Positions 53,680-63,619 are shown, counted from the first letter of the stretch. The stretch: DNA of 64,000 nt from Bacteroidales bacterium (GCA_015060865.1 SUXS01000018.1:1-64000); one strand, 5' to 3'. The notes: generated by a model from the sequence alone, not told the origin. Numbers and translations: made by a program.

Positions 53680-55158
53680 ATGTACCTGAACAAACGATTT
53701 ATAACATTACTTATAACGATCTTCAGCATATGCTTGATCAGTTGTAACGAGAAGTTGAGCTTTTCCACAAGCCCGACACAACGGCTAACGTTTTCGTCAG
53801 ACACCATCACATTTGACACATTGTTCACGGAAGTCAGTTCTGCCACTTATTCTTTTTTAGTATACAATACCAACGAGACAAACTTGCGCATTACGCATAT
53901 CGGTTTATCAGGAGGAGAAGATTCTCCTTTTCGTATAAACGTTGATGGCATGGCAGGAGCCTCGTTCAATGAAACAATACTAAGGGGAAGAGATAGTTTA
54001 TTCATATTCGTAGAAGTAACCATTGACCCTCGTGGATGCGATAAACCATTTGAAGCACGCGATTCCATACTATTCACACTAGAAAGTGGAATGATACAAC
54101 AAGTTCAACTTTGTGCCTATGGACAAGATGCCAACGTCATTCGTGGATGGACAATAACAACCGACACCCTACTCAAATCTCAGCGCCCCTACCTCATTTA
54201 CGATAGTCTACGTGTTGAAGAAGGCGCCCTTCTACGATTGGAAGCCGGCACGCGTTTATATTTCTACGATAAGGTAGAAATGCATATTCATGGTCGCATA
54301 GAAGCCATAGGTACACTGGAAGCTCCTATCATATTCCGAGGAGCGCGCACTGACCGCATGTTCAGTAATCTGCCCTACGACCGCGTCGCGGGGCAATGGG
54401 GTGGAATCTCCATATACGACAACAGCCACAACAACCAATTCGTATATTGCGATATACATAGCGGAACATACGGCATACGCGCTAAAAGTGCCGACTTGGA
54501 TCAATATACGCTAACAATGCAAAACAGCCAGATACACAATGTTAACGAAGATGCTTTGAGCCTCACAACATGTTCCGGAGTGTTTACCAATAGCCTATTT
54601 ACTAATGCAGGAGGGCACTGCGTAAACATACTTGGAGGTCAAATAACTTTTCTACACTGCACCATGGCAAACTTCTTCCCTTGGAATAGCAATCGAGGTG
54701 TGGCAGTAAACATATCTAATTTTGTGAAAGAAGAAGAAACCATATACCCACTATATGGCGTAAACTTCATCAATAGCATCATTACCGGCTCTAAGGATGA
54801 CGAGCTAATGGGATATATACTAGAGAAAACCGACACTACAGACCTCTCGGAATATGCTGCATATTCTTTTACACATTCACTCATAAACTCCAAGAATGAA
54901 GCTCGAGAACCTGACACCTTACACTTCACTAACATTGTGTGGGAGCACCGAGACAGCACAACCTACGGGAGTAGCAATTTCAAGTCCATCAACCACGAAG
55001 ATTTCATTTACGATTTTCACTTGGATTCGCAATCTATAGCTCGAGGAATTGGAGACGATAGTTATATCACTATACTACCTTCTGATAAGGATGGAAACAA
55101 ACTCACCGAAAACAATCCAGTAGATGCAGGCTGTTACCAATACACTCCAAGCTATTAG
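53680..55158 (+). CDS. Right-handed beta-helix lipoprotein
   Basis: The 492-residue protein has lipobox ICLISC with Cys22. A beta-sandwich follows (ITFDTLFTEVSSATYSFLVYN), then a run of short strands (QNSQIHNVNEDALSLTTCSG, FLHCTMANFF) typical of parallel beta-helix proteins. It should be on the cell surface or periplasm. The beta-helix fold is common in polysaccharide lyases and adhesins; no catalytic motif is evident. It is convergent with rlmH, whose stop is 21 bp away. Confidence 0.75.
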   Translation: MYLNKRFITLLITIFSICLISCNEKLSFSTSPTQRLTFSSDTITFDTLFTEVSSATYSFLVYNTNETNLRITHIGLSGGEDSPFRINVDGMAGASFNETILRGRDSLFIFVEVTIDPRGCDKPFEARDSILFTLESGMIQQVQLCAYGQDANVIRGWTITTDTLLKSQRPYLIYDSLRVEEGALLRLEAGTRLYFYDKVEMHIHGRIEAIGTLEAPIIFRGARTDRMFSNLPYDRVAGQWGGISIYDNSHNNQFVYCDIHSGTYGIRAKSADLDQYTLTMQNSQIHNVNEDALSLTTCSGVFTNSLFTNAGGHCVNILGGQITFLHCTMANFFPWNSNRGVAVNISNFVKEEETIYPLYGVNFINSIITGSKDDELMGYILEKTDTTDLSEYAAYSFTHSLINSKNEAREPDTLHFTNIVWEHRDSTTYGSSNFKSINHEDFIYDFHLDSQSIARGIGDDSYITILPSDKDGNKLTENNPVDAGCYQYTPSY

Positions 55159-55178
55159 AAAAAAAGCTTAAAAACCTC

Positions 55179-55652
55179 TTATTGATGATGATAAGGTAGA
55201 TTATTAAGTATAGACAATGCCCTATAATACTGCTCTGCAAAGACCAAGCGTACCATTTGATGGGAAAAAGTCATACGCGAAAGCGAAACTTTACCTTGCG
55301 CTATTCCATATATTTCGTCCGAGAACCCGTAAGGCCCTCCAATAATGAATACCAAACGATGACTTACCGTATTCATACGTTGTTGTAACCAGTTGGCAAA
55401 ATCTACTGATGAGAACTCCTTTCCACCTTCATCAAGCAGCACAACATAATCACCTGGCATCACTATTTTAGCGATTAATTTACCTTCACGTTCCTTCTGC
55501 TGTTCTCGAGAGAGATTTTTCACACCCTTAATGTCTGGAATAATTCTTAACTCTATCGGCATATAATAACTAGCCCTAGCTAGATAGTCAGCTACAGCCT
55601 GTGTTAGATACTGATTATCGGTTTTCCCTATAGCCACAAGTAATGTCCTCAT
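55179..55652 (-). CDS. rlmH: 23S rRNA pseudouridine-1915 N3-methyltransferase
   Basis: The 157-residue SPOUT methyltransferase has LVFIIGGPYGF (AdoMet knot) and LSRMTFSHQMVRLVFAEQYYRA ending PYHHQ, the unmistakable RlmH signature. I start at MRTLLVAIGKT, eight residues inside the longer frame. It is the third gene of a tight minus-strand run after a GH51 enzyme and a transporter, unusual company for a ribosome-modification gene. Confidence 0.95.
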   Translation of the reverse strand: MRTLLVAIGKTDNQYLTQAVADYLARASYYMPIELRIIPDIKGVKNLSREQQKEREGKLIAKIVMPGDYVVLLDEGGKEFSSVDFANWLQQRMNTVSHRLVFIIGGPYGFSDEIYGIAQGKVSLSRMTFSHQMVRLVFAEQYYRALSILNNLPYHHQ

Positions 55653-55676
55653 ACAAATATATATAAATAAAAACAC

Positions 55677-56582
55677 TCAAGTAAAAGACATCAATGTTAG
55701 CAATGACAAAAGGAGTCCTCCGACCTGATACTTTGTAAGCCGTTCCCGGAAGAACAGCCAACCACAAAATGCAGTAATAGAGACCACACCAACATTGTAT
55801 ATAGGATAAAATAAAGTAGTAGGAGTCTCCTCCAAGGCGCGCATCATACAATAGGTACATGCCATATTAACCACACCAAGACTCAAGCCAGACCACAAGG
55901 AATGCCACCCTACTCCCGTTTTCTTAATAGAATCAGCTGTTCCTTTCCATAAATTCCGTACAACCAACAATAAGGTTCCACATATCAAAGCAAACAAGAA
56001 TGAAGCAGAGGCAAAAGCATTGAACTGAGCATCTATCAATACAGTGTCATCCCCATACCTCGACGTAATGTCATTCTGCGCAACCCGAAGCAGAAAGTTA
56101 GACAAGCCATAACACAAGAATACAATCGGCAGATGCCATATGCCCATACGTATCTTTCCTTTCCACCGCATAGGTTTTCCATCCATACACAATAGCAACA
56201 AAGCTATTAGCATCCCCAACACAGCCAACCACAACGGCTCCCGATCACCCAAAAGGAGCCAACTTCCAATAACTGGAACCACAAATGAGACCTTTGACGC
56301 GACAGTAGACATTACGACACCATATGATTCCGTAGCAACAGCAATCATCATTAAAGCCCCTACCATGAAACTTCCACGCACAAATGCCATCCAACACCAG
56401 AACTCACCTAACGGATTGATATGCAAATCATATCGAGCTGCATTAACAACAATCCCAACAAGGGTTGCTACGATATAATTAACACAAATGGTTTCGCCTA
56501 TACCAACACCACATCTTCGAAGGTACTTTAAAAAAACAGCTATTGACGATCCGAAAAAAACAGCAAGCAACAAATATATCAT
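55677..56582 (-). CDS. EamA/DMT-family transporter
   Basis: The 301-residue protein has ten membrane helices in two EamA halves, with FPIYNVGVVSITAFCGWLFFRERLTKYQVGG, the typical second-half end. Substrate unknown; sugar or metabolite export or import is possible. It lies 25 bp after GH51 and 24 bp before rlmH, forming one transcript. Confidence 0.85.
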   Translation of the reverse strand: MIYLLLAVFFGSSIAVFLKYLRRCGVGIGETICVNYIVATLVGIVVNAARYDLHINPLGEFWCWMAFVRGSFMVGALMMIAVATESYGVVMSTVASKVSFVVPVIGSWLLLGDREPLWLAVLGMLIALLLLCMDGKPMRWKGKIRMGIWHLPIVFLCYGLSNFLLRVAQNDITSRYGDDTVLIDAQFNAFASASFLFALICGTLLLVVRNLWKGTADSIKKTGVGWHSLWSGLSLGVVNMACTYCMMRALEETPTTLFYPIYNVGVVSITAFCGWLFFRERLTKYQVGGLLLSLLTLMSFT

Positions 56583-56607
56583 ATAAGGGATGGTATCTCA
56601 AGGCTTA

Positions 56608-58179
56608 TCATAGCACTTCAAGTGTCACAATACTCATTGGAGGCAGTACCACCTTTATTCCTTCTTTGATAATTTTAGCGGCTTTAAATTCGATGGATCT
56701 TACCACTTCCGGGTTATCAAAAGAATTATGATCACCCATATTTTTAGAAGTAAGAATCTCACCTTTCACTTTCTTTCCCTTTATGTCGGCAAGATTAATA
56801 GTCACCTCCTGTTTCTGTTTGAGATCAATATTAGCTAATGAGATATGAATGACGCCCTCAGCATTTCTTGAGGCGGTTGCACTAAGCATGGGAAGTGTTC
56901 GGGTAGGCTCCTCCCCACTACGGTCAGGACGGTAACGCTCATTCTTCACCTGCATCTCATCACATGCGATATCCATAGGTATAAAAGTTGCATCCTGATG
57001 TGGCTTGTACATCTTAAAGACATAATAAGTTGGTGTAAGCACCATCTTATCATCCTGCGTGAGAATCATTGACTGCAGCACATTGGCAATCTGAGCTATA
57101 TTACACATTTTTATTCTGCCAGTATACTTATGGAAAACATTGAATGAAAGAGCTGCAACAAAGGCATCGCGCATAGTATTTTGCTGGAAAAGATGACCAC
57201 GCACGGTTCCAGGTTCCTCATCCCACCAAGTACCCCATTCATCAACCATGAGTCCTACACGCTTCCGGCTATCATAGCGATCCATAATTTCCATGTGTCT
57301 TTTGAGTACAGGCTCTATTCCGAGGCATTTCCCTAGACACCAATAATAGTCCTCATCGGTAAAGTTGAGCGCAGACCCTTTACTTCCGCTCCATGTCAGC
57401 ACTGTGTAATAGTGAAGCGAAAGACCACGCATATGACCAGCAGCATTGCGCATAAGTACTTCCGTCCAGTTATAGTCATAATCACTGGCACCGCTTGCTA
57501 TCTTAAAAAGGCGGTTACCATTATATTCGCGACAATAAGTCTGATAACGTCTATAAAGGTCTGCATAATACTCTGGACGCATGTTACCTCCACATCCCCA
57601 ACTCTCATTTCCGACACCAATATACTTCACCTTCCAAGGCTCTTCACGACCATTTTCTTTACGCAATTTGGCCATAGGCCCATCCTTAGCAGTCATATAC
57701 TCAACCCATTTAGCAGTCTCCTCCACCGAACCACTACCAACATTCATCGAAACATAGGGTTCACAGTCCAAAAGTTCACAAAGGTTGAGAAACTCATGCG
57801 TACCAAAACTATTATCCTCAACAGTCCCACCCCAATTATTATTTACCATACGAGGCCGTTTCTCACGTGGACCGATACCATCCATCCAATGATATTCATC
57901 GGCAAAACAGCCGCCAGGCCAACGCAAATTCGGGATATCAAGTTCCTTGAGCGCGCCAAGAACATCGTTACGATAACCGTTAGTATTAGGAACCATAGAG
58001 TCTTCACCGACCCAAAGCCCTCCATAAATACATGTTCCTAAATGTTCGGCAAACTGCCCATAAATGTGCCGACTAATCACCGTTGTTGCATCTTCTGGAT
58101 GCAGTACTATGGTAGACTGTCGTTGTGCATTAACCATAATGGCACTCTGCAATGCCAATAAACAAAGAAATCTTCTCAT
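56608..58179 (-). CDS. GH51 alpha-L-arabinofuranosidase
   Basis: The 523-residue protein has signal peptide MRRFLCLLALQSAIMVNAQ and the GH51 blocks ISRHIYGQFAEHLG, LRWPGGCFADEYHW, VGNESWGCGGNM with acid/base Glu192, and GLMVDEWGTWW with nucleophile Glu314, then a C-terminal beta-sandwich. It removes arabinofuranose from arabinan or arabinoxylan side chains. With GH28 in the same window it suggests pectin use. It is first gene of the GH51-DMT-rlmH operon. Confidence 0.93.
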   Translation of the reverse strand: MRRFLCLLALQSAIMVNAQRQSTIVLHPEDATTVISRHIYGQFAEHLGTCIYGGLWVGEDSMVPNTNGYRNDVLGALKELDIPNLRWPGGCFADEYHWMDGIGPREKRPRMVNNNWGGTVEDNSFGTHEFLNLCELLDCEPYVSMNVGSGSVEETAKWVEYMTAKDGPMAKLRKENGREEPWKVKYIGVGNESWGCGGNMRPEYYADLYRRYQTYCREYNGNRLFKIASGASDYDYNWTEVLMRNAAGHMRGLSLHYYTVLTWSGSKGSALNFTDEDYYWCLGKCLGIEPVLKRHMEIMDRYDSRKRVGLMVDEWGTWWDEEPGTVRGHLFQQNTMRDAFVAALSFNVFHKYTGRIKMCNIAQIANVLQSMILTQDDKMVLTPTYYVFKMYKPHQDATFIPMDIACDEMQVKNERYRPDRSGEEPTRTLPMLSATASRNAEGVIHISLANIDLKQKQEVTINLADIKGKKVKGEILTSKNMGDHNSFDNPEVVRSIEFKAAKIIKEGIKVVLPPMSIVTLEVL

Positions 58180-58264
58180 ATTCGACTGTGTTTAATTCTA
58201 TGATAAAGACAAAAATAATACAAAAAACGTATCTATAAAAATAATCACGAACAATTCATCAAAA

Positions 58265-58290
58265 AGGAGAAAAAAAATCTCCTCGCTTTA
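58265..58290 (-). terminator. Weak terminator downstream of ruvC
   Basis: On the minus strand AGGAGA and TCTCCT form a 6-bp stem with a T-rich loop, followed by TTTTT. Apart from this I see nothing in 58180-58421. Confidence 0.45.
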
Positions 58291-58421
58291 TTATAGAACA
58301 ATCTTAAGAACTACCAGACAATCAATATACTATTGACCACCAATTACAATTGGCGAAGCAAACGAAGAATCCCACAACTACGGCAAGTTTTAAGAGGCAT
58401 TTAGATTCAACGAGGACAACA

Positions 58422-59003
58422 CTAAATCTTTTTTCTTTGTGATACCCGTCCAGGATTCTTACTAATGAAATCTTTCCAATTAGCAGCCCCCTTACCCATA
58501 TTAGGACGCCCCATCTGAAGATAGTGACAATAAGCGGCCCCAAGGGCATCTGTCGCATCCAAAAAATGCGGCATTTCATCCTTATCTATACCTAACATTC
58601 TGCGTAACATATCAGCCACCTGCTCCTTGCCAGCCGATCCATTACCCGTTATAGCCATCTTTATTTTGGTAGGGGCATACTCGGTGATAGGGATATCTCG
58701 ACTAATAGCAGCAGCCATAGCCACACCCTGCGCTCGTCCCAATTTAAGAGTGGTCTGCACATTCTTTCCAAAGAATGGGGCTTCAATAGCCAGTTCATCG
58801 GGAAGATACGAATCTATGATACCACGAACACGTTCAAATATACGTCCTAACTTAAGATACGAATCCCCATACTTACGTAAGTCGATAACCCCCATAGCCA
58901 GCATGCTAGCTTTTGTACCAACCACCTTAATGACCCCATAACCCATGATATTAGTACCAGGGTCAATACCTAGAATTATCTTTTCTGTAACAGGATATAA
59001 CAT
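58422..59003 (-). CDS. ruvC: Holliday junction resolvase
   Basis: The 193-residue protein has [15 protein letters not shown] with the first catalytic Asp, [23 protein letters not shown] (Glu and the Lys/Arg helix), [13 protein letters not shown] with the late Asp, and a basic tail. It cuts four-way junctions with RuvAB. I start at MLYPVTEK; the upstream three residues are optional. Divergent from tRNA-Ala. Confidence 0.94.
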   Translation of the reverse strand: MLYPVTEKIILGIDPGTNIMGYGVIKVVGTKASMLAMGVIDLRKYGDSYLKLGRIFERVRGIIDSYLPDELAIEAPFFGKNVQTTLKLGRAQGVAMAAAISRDIPITEYAPTKIKMAITGNGSAGKEQVADMLRRMLGIDKDEMPHFLDATDALGAAYCHYLQMGRPNMGKGAANWKDFISKNPGRVSQRKKI

Positions 59004-59022
59004 TTTTAGCAAAAAAGTCGTA

Positions 59023-59030
59023 CAAAGATA
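59023..59030 (-). promoter_or_regulatory. ruvC -7 box
   Basis: Minus-strand TATCTTTG 20 bp before the ruvC start. It sits back to back with the tRNA-Ala promoter. Confidence 0.5.
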
Positions 59031-59052
59031 CTATTTATTCCAATATTATCAT

Positions 59053-59060
59053 TACCTTTG
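59053..59060 (+). promoter_or_regulatory. tRNA-Ala -7 box
   Basis: TACCTTTG fits the consensus 19 bp before the tRNA. The -33 element (TTTA at 59034-59037) is imperfect and close. Confidence 0.5.
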
Positions 59061-59078
59061 CACTATAAATAATGATAA

Positions 59079-59152
59079 GGGGCATTAGCTCATCTGGCTA
59101 GAGCGTTTGACTGGCAGTCAAGAGGTGGCGAGTTCGAGTCTCGCATGCTCCA
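59079..59152 (+). tRNA. tRNA-Ala (GGC)
   Basis: A 74-nt tRNA. Acceptor GGGGCAT pairs with ATGCTCC through the G-U at the third pair. The anticodon loop CTGGCAG gives anticodon GGC, and the T-arm is GCGAG-TTCGAGT-CTCGC. Discriminator A; CCA is not encoded. Confidence 0.95.
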
Positions 59153-59160
59153 CACAAGAA

Positions 59161-59190
59161 AAAAGGCTGCTATAAGGATAGTAGCCTTTT
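59161..59190 (+). terminator. Terminator of tRNA-Ala
   Basis: AAAAGGCTGCTA pairs with TAGTAGCCTTTT (one G-U) over a 6-nt loop, 9 bp after the tRNA. It lies inside the upstream extension of the aminotransferase frame, which supports the later start at 59214. Confidence 0.85.
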
Positions 59191-59213
59191 ATAATTTAGC
59201 TGAAATACTTCCT

Positions 59214-60431
59214 ATGGTAAAGTTTCTCGATTTACACCAGATAAACCTCCGCTACAAAGAGGTCATCAGAGAAGACACCAACCAACTCCTAAATTCCGGA
59301 TGGTATCTAAAAGGGAAAGCCACCGAAGAATTCGAGCACAACTATGCACAGTACATAGGACATCGGTACGCCATAGGTTGTGCCAGTGGACTTGATGCAC
59401 TTCGCCTTATATTGCGGGGTTACATTACCTTAGGTATACTACGGGAGGGTGATGAAGTTATAGTTCCTGCCAACACTTTTATTGCATCAATACTTGCAAT
59501 TACCGACAATAACCTGAGCCCCGTGTTCTGCGATGTAGATTCACAAAACCTACTTCCTGATGCGGCACAAATAGAGAGCCTTATCACTGCACGCACACGC
59601 GCTATTATGATAGTACATTTATATGGAAGATGTGCATACTCTGATGCTATTGGCGATTTATGCAAAAGGCATCAAATACTACTCATAGAAGACAACGCCC
59701 AAGCTCATGGATGTATAACACAGACGTCATCCTATTCACTGCCCATATTTAATCAGGCACCAGTTATAGACGGTAAAAGGAGCTACAATCTGCCAAGAAT
59801 AAATCATGAGAATAACTTTCAGCAGATAAAGTCTGGGATCGTTCTCAAAAAAACTGGTTCCATAGGACATGCTGCTGGACATAGTTTTTACCCAGGCAAG
59901 AATCTGGGAGCGCTAGGTGACGCAGGATGTGTAACCACAAACGACAAGAAGCTCGCCGAGGTCATACGTTCAATTGCCAATTATGGCATGGGGCAGAAAT
60001 ACTATTGTAAGTATCTTGGCATAAACAGCCGAATTGATGAATGGCAAGCGCTTATACTCAATGCAAAACTGCCACACCTCGATGAAGACAACAATCGGCG
60101 TATTGCCATTGCCCAACTATATTATGATAGCATTAATAATATACACGTACGTCTTCCTCGACATATGAAAGAGAACGTGTATCACGTATTCCCCATATTC
60201 TGCAGTAAACGTGACAGCCTACAACTTCATCTTAACAAGTGTGGTATAGAAACCCTTATACACTATCCCATTCCACCCCACCTTCAAGCATGCTATAGTG
60301 AGTTCAATCATTTATCAATGCCTGTCACAGAGGAGTTGGCACGTACTGAATTATCAATCCCCATCAGTCCTGTAATGAGCGACAAAGAGGTGCAACAAGT
60401 AATAAAAGCTATTAACAGTTTTAGTCTGTGA
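59214..60431 (+). CDS. DegT/DnrJ/EryC1-family sugar aminotransferase with an insertion
   Basis: The 405-residue PLP enzyme begins MVKFLDLHQIN and has YAIGCASGLDALRL, PANTFIASILAI and LIEDNAQAHG. After the insertion come GSIGHAAGHSFYPGKNLGALGDAG (Lys229 binds PLP) and NYGMGQKYY, HYPIPPHLQ. It resembles dTDP-3-keto-6-deoxyhexose aminotransferases that make precursors for surface glycans. Residues about 168-212 are an extra block not expected in the family, though the frame is kept. The stop is directly adjacent to the next gene's stop. Confidence 0.85.
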   Translation: MVKFLDLHQINLRYKEVIREDTNQLLNSGWYLKGKATEEFEHNYAQYIGHRYAIGCASGLDALRLILRGYITLGILREGDEVIVPANTFIASILAITDNNLSPVFCDVDSQNLLPDAAQIESLITARTRAIMIVHLYGRCAYSDAIGDLCKRHQILLIEDNAQAHGCITQTSSYSLPIFNQAPVIDGKRSYNLPRINHENNFQQIKSGIVLKKTGSIGHAAGHSFYPGKNLGALGDAGCVTTNDKKLAEVIRSIANYGMGQKYYCKYLGINSRIDEWQALILNAKLPHLDEDNNRRIAIAQLYYDSINNIHVRLPRHMKENVYHVFPIFCSKRDSLQLHLNKCGIETLIHYPIPPHLQACYSEFNHLSMPVTEELARTELSIPISPVMSDKEVQQVIKAINSFSL

Positions 60432-61403
60432 TCAAATTTTCTCTAATATACGATCCATAACCCAATTGGTGGGAGTAGCACTAATACCATTACATGTGCA
60501 AATATCCTTCTTCTGTAAATGATGCACAATATTTTCAATGAGCGGTTGCTGCACATAATCAGGATTGGGAATCACAAACTCATGGTGCCCTGTGGCATCA
60601 TCGAGAGCTATAGGTTGATACGTGAATACCGAGAAACATACCATTCCCTTATCGCCTACAATTTCTATACGATCATCACGTGCGCTTTCGTCAGCGACAA
60701 AGCACCAAGAACCACTACCCACCAAGCCATTATCAAAACGAAAACAGGCACTAATAGTGTCTTCCGCATCATACAAGCCTCCTCGGTTGGCCGTATATCC
60801 CTTAGCTTCAATAATACATCCAAAATAATACTGCAACAAATCGAGCTGATGAGGAGCAAGATCATAGAAATAGCCACCACCTGCGATATTAGACTGTACA
60901 CGCCATGGCATATTACTTCCCGTACTCCCATCAAACTCTCGCGGCGGTTGAGCCAATCGTATCTGCACATTAATGACTTTGCCTACACAAGGTATCAACT
61001 CTTCCACTTTGCGAAAATAGGGAAGATATCTACGATAGTAAGCCACAAAGCAAGGCACATGCATCTCCTCACTGACCTTATTAATACGTATACAATCCTC
61101 ATAACTTGCCGCCATAGGTTTCTCGATGTACACAGGCTTACCAGCCTTCATAGCCATAATAGCAAAAGTAGCGTGTGACGAAGGCGGTGTTGCTATATAT
61201 ACAGCATTGACATTAGGATCATCTATAAGATCCAGTGCGTTGGCATACCACTTCTTGATGCCATGCCGTTCTGCATACGAACGTGCACGTTCTTCATTAC
61301 GGCTCATCACAGCCTCAATCTTCGAACCTTCAATATTTGAGAATGCAGGTCCACTTTTCTTTTCTGTAGCCTCGCCACACCCGATTACTCCCCAGCGTAT
61401 CAT
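60432..61403 (-). CDS. Gfo/Idh/MocA-family oxidoreductase
   Basis: The 323-residue protein has the Rossmann motif WGVIGCGEATEKKSGPAF, VNAVYIATPPSSHA, and the EKPMA block (VYIEKPMAASYEDC). The C-terminal domain has YFYDLAPHQLDLLQYYFG. Such enzymes oxidise or reduce sugars with NAD(P). The start at MIRWGVIG is preferred to eleven residues upstream. It is convergent with the aminotransferase gene with zero gap; the overlapping TGATCA provides both stops. Confidence 0.88.
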   Translation of the reverse strand: MIRWGVIGCGEATEKKSGPAFSNIEGSKIEAVMSRNEERARSYAERHGIKKWYANALDLIDDPNVNAVYIATPPSSHATFAIMAMKAGKPVYIEKPMAASYEDCIRINKVSEEMHVPCFVAYYRRYLPYFRKVEELIPCVGKVINVQIRLAQPPREFDGSTGSNMPWRVQSNIAGGGYFYDLAPHQLDLLQYYFGCIIEAKGYTANRGGLYDAEDTISACFRFDNGLVGSGSWCFVADESARDDRIEIVGDKGMVCFSVFTYQPIALDDATGHHEFVIPNPDYVQQPLIENIVHHLQKKDICTCNGISATPTNWVMDRILEKI

Positions 61404-61449
61404 ATTGAACTCATATTGATTTGAAGTACATGCCAAAAGTTACAATTAT

Positions 61450-63567
61450 TTAATCCCAAAAGTTCCACGAGAGTCCTAACTTAAACATGCGTGGATTGAT
61501 AGGATAGTGAGGAACAAGGAATGAGTCTGCGGCATCAAATACTCCTTGTGTAACATGATAACACATCAGATAGAACCTTACCTGCTTCAGATGGAAATTA
61601 GCATAAGCATTGACAAACGGATATCCCCCCACCTTGACAGGCCGATCTTGTTTTTGCACAACAAACTGTCCTAGGGCCGGAGCATAAGCCGGTGCTACAT
61701 AACGACTAAAATAGCGGATATCTGTCCCTAGTTCAATCTTTAACACCTTGGCATAGGAAAACTTAAGGTATAAATTACTATACACATTGAGAAGAGGAAG
61801 CGGCAAAATATCCAAACGAGAAGAATGTTGCAAGGTGAATTCATTATCCCAGTGTAATATACCCCATTTTAGTTCTTGATTCAACCCCGCAGTAAGTACC
61901 TGCACATTACCAGAATACTGATACGCCTGAGCCATACTGAGTGTAGATTGATGTCCGTCTTCTGCTTGATGAAACTCTGTACCAGCCAAGTATGTATAAT
62001 TCCTTATATTCTCGGCACCGACCGACATACAAGTACACCATCTATCGAAAGCTATACTACCCTGCAAACGCGTACGAAACTCTTTAGCTAAATTATTGTC
62101 CCACCAATAATGCTGCGAGTGATAGTGCCTATAATAAAATGAAGGATTCGAATTACGCATATAGCCACTAAAGTTGAATCGCACGGTATCGCTCAATAAT
62201 TTAAAGTTCAGGACTCCCTTGCCTTCAATATTGAAAGTACCCAAGTCACTACCCAACAAGACCGTTTCTGCTAATACATTAAAGTGTAGCAGATTACCTA
62301 TTGTACGGCGAAGATTTCCACCCAACATAAGAGAACTTTCCCGATACCTATGTATATACTCTCCTCCACCAGATATAGAATCAGGAAGAGAAAATTGCCG
62401 AAACTCATGAGTAAAATATGCAGATGCTCCAAAAGGGACCCATTTATTTACCCCCTCCAGCAAACTCATCCCTAAAGTATTACGAACCACTGCATAGCCA
62501 GTGCTATCAATCCCGTCATATGGTAAATTATAGTTGTGCACATAATAGTCCTTAGGATTACCATAATCTATAAAACGATGTCCATAACGTCCGAGATGCA
62601 TCGTATGGAACACCTTAGTGACTGGAAGATAAGCATGATTCACTATCACGGTATCAGGCAACGAATCTGTACGCGTCTTGTAATATCCAAAGCTATAGTT
62701 CTGCGTTAAGAAAGCACGTTGCAGTACATTTTCATTCCACGCAGACTCTAAGTTTACAGGCATATCAGCAGGCGAATATTGTTTTTTCCCCTCAGCCATA
62801 GCTTCAGGCTTAGTTACATAACGGTCATCGACAATACCACCATTCTCCCCCATCTTTAATTTATCATAACATACCAATGCGTTCATTTGATATCGATCAC
62901 CATGATGATATCCATATAATGCCCCATCAAAAAAAGAAGTAGCCTGGTTGTCATATCTTCCACGCCCATACAAGTAGTCTATATTGAAACCAAATCCCGC
63001 ATGCTTGTTGGCATTCACTGCAAAATATCCCTTGAAGCGTTCCTCGCCATTGATTTTGCTACCTGCCCTATAATACGTAACATTTGAATAGGGCGATTTT
63101 GTATTGGTAAAGTTAAACTGGCTAGGGCGAAACACGAAAAAGTCCAAAGCATCAACAAACACAAATTGCTCGGTTCGACGATTGAAAAAGATACGAGATT
63201 GGCGAGGCGAACCCATATTTCCCAAGAAATTATACTCACCATTCATTCCATCAGCTAAATGCATGTTCTGGAAATTATGCACAGCCGTATCTGTAGGTAT
63301 AGGAATAATATCCCCCAATGTTCCACTGACACGGAACATTTCCACCGATCGAGGTACTTCACGAGAAATAACAGTAGAATCTTTTAACGAAGCATTACCT
63401 TTATCTCCAAACTCTCCACGTTCGTTAAAAGTTGTTCCACCACCAGAAGCCCGTCCTAAACCATCCAATTGTCGGAGTTCTTGTACTTGTGCATACATTT
63501 CCACTAATACTAAAGATACACATGCACTCAATATAAGGAACAGAAAACGTTTTGTACCTTGAAACAT
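61450..63567 (-). CDS. Putative outer-membrane porin (Porin_10 type)
   Basis: The 705-residue protein has a signal peptide (RFLFLILSACVSLVLVEMYAQ) followed by many alternating aromatic beta-strands (for example SKINGEERFKGYFAVNANK, LHFNVLAETVLLGSDLGTF), ending in the aromatic LGLSWNFWD. The N-terminal plug-like region has DTAVHNFQNMHLADGM. This is the Bacteroidetes 'putative porin' family, predicted to be a beta-barrel. Substrate unknown. Confidence 0.8.
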   Translation of the reverse strand: MFQGTKRFLFLILSACVSLVLVEMYAQVQELRQLDGLGRASGGGTTFNERGEFGDKGNASLKDSTVISREVPRSVEMFRVSGTLGDIIPIPTDTAVHNFQNMHLADGMNGEYNFLGNMGSPRQSRIFFNRRTEQFVFVDALDFFVFRPSQFNFTNTKSPYSNVTYYRAGSKINGEERFKGYFAVNANKHAGFGFNIDYLYGRGRYDNQATSFFDGALYGYHHGDRYQMNALVCYDKLKMGENGGIVDDRYVTKPEAMAEGKKQYSPADMPVNLESAWNENVLQRAFLTQNYSFGYYKTRTDSLPDTVIVNHAYLPVTKVFHTMHLGRYGHRFIDYGNPKDYYVHNYNLPYDGIDSTGYAVVRNTLGMSLLEGVNKWVPFGASAYFTHEFRQFSLPDSISGGGEYIHRYRESSLMLGGNLRRTIGNLLHFNVLAETVLLGSDLGTFNIEGKGVLNFKLLSDTVRFNFSGYMRNSNPSFYYRHYHSQHYWWDNNLAKEFRTRLQGSIAFDRWCTCMSVGAENIRNYTYLAGTEFHQAEDGHQSTLSMAQAYQYSGNVQVLTAGLNQELKWGILHWDNEFTLQHSSRLDILPLPLLNVYSNLYLKFSYAKVLKIELGTDIRYFSRYVAPAYAPALGQFVVQKQDRPVKVGGYPFVNAYANFHLKQVRFYLMCYHVTQGVFDAADSFLVPHYPINPRMFKLGLSWNFWD

Positions 63568-63619
63568 CGCAGGCTATCAATACTCAAAATCACCACACAT
63601 GACAATTATACACCTTCCT

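Noticed and set aside
59145-59213. Longer N-terminus for the DegT-type aminotransferase
   Set aside because: The frame is open from 59145, but it begins inside the tRNA and crosses its terminator hairpin; the natural family start is MVKFLDLHQ at 59214.
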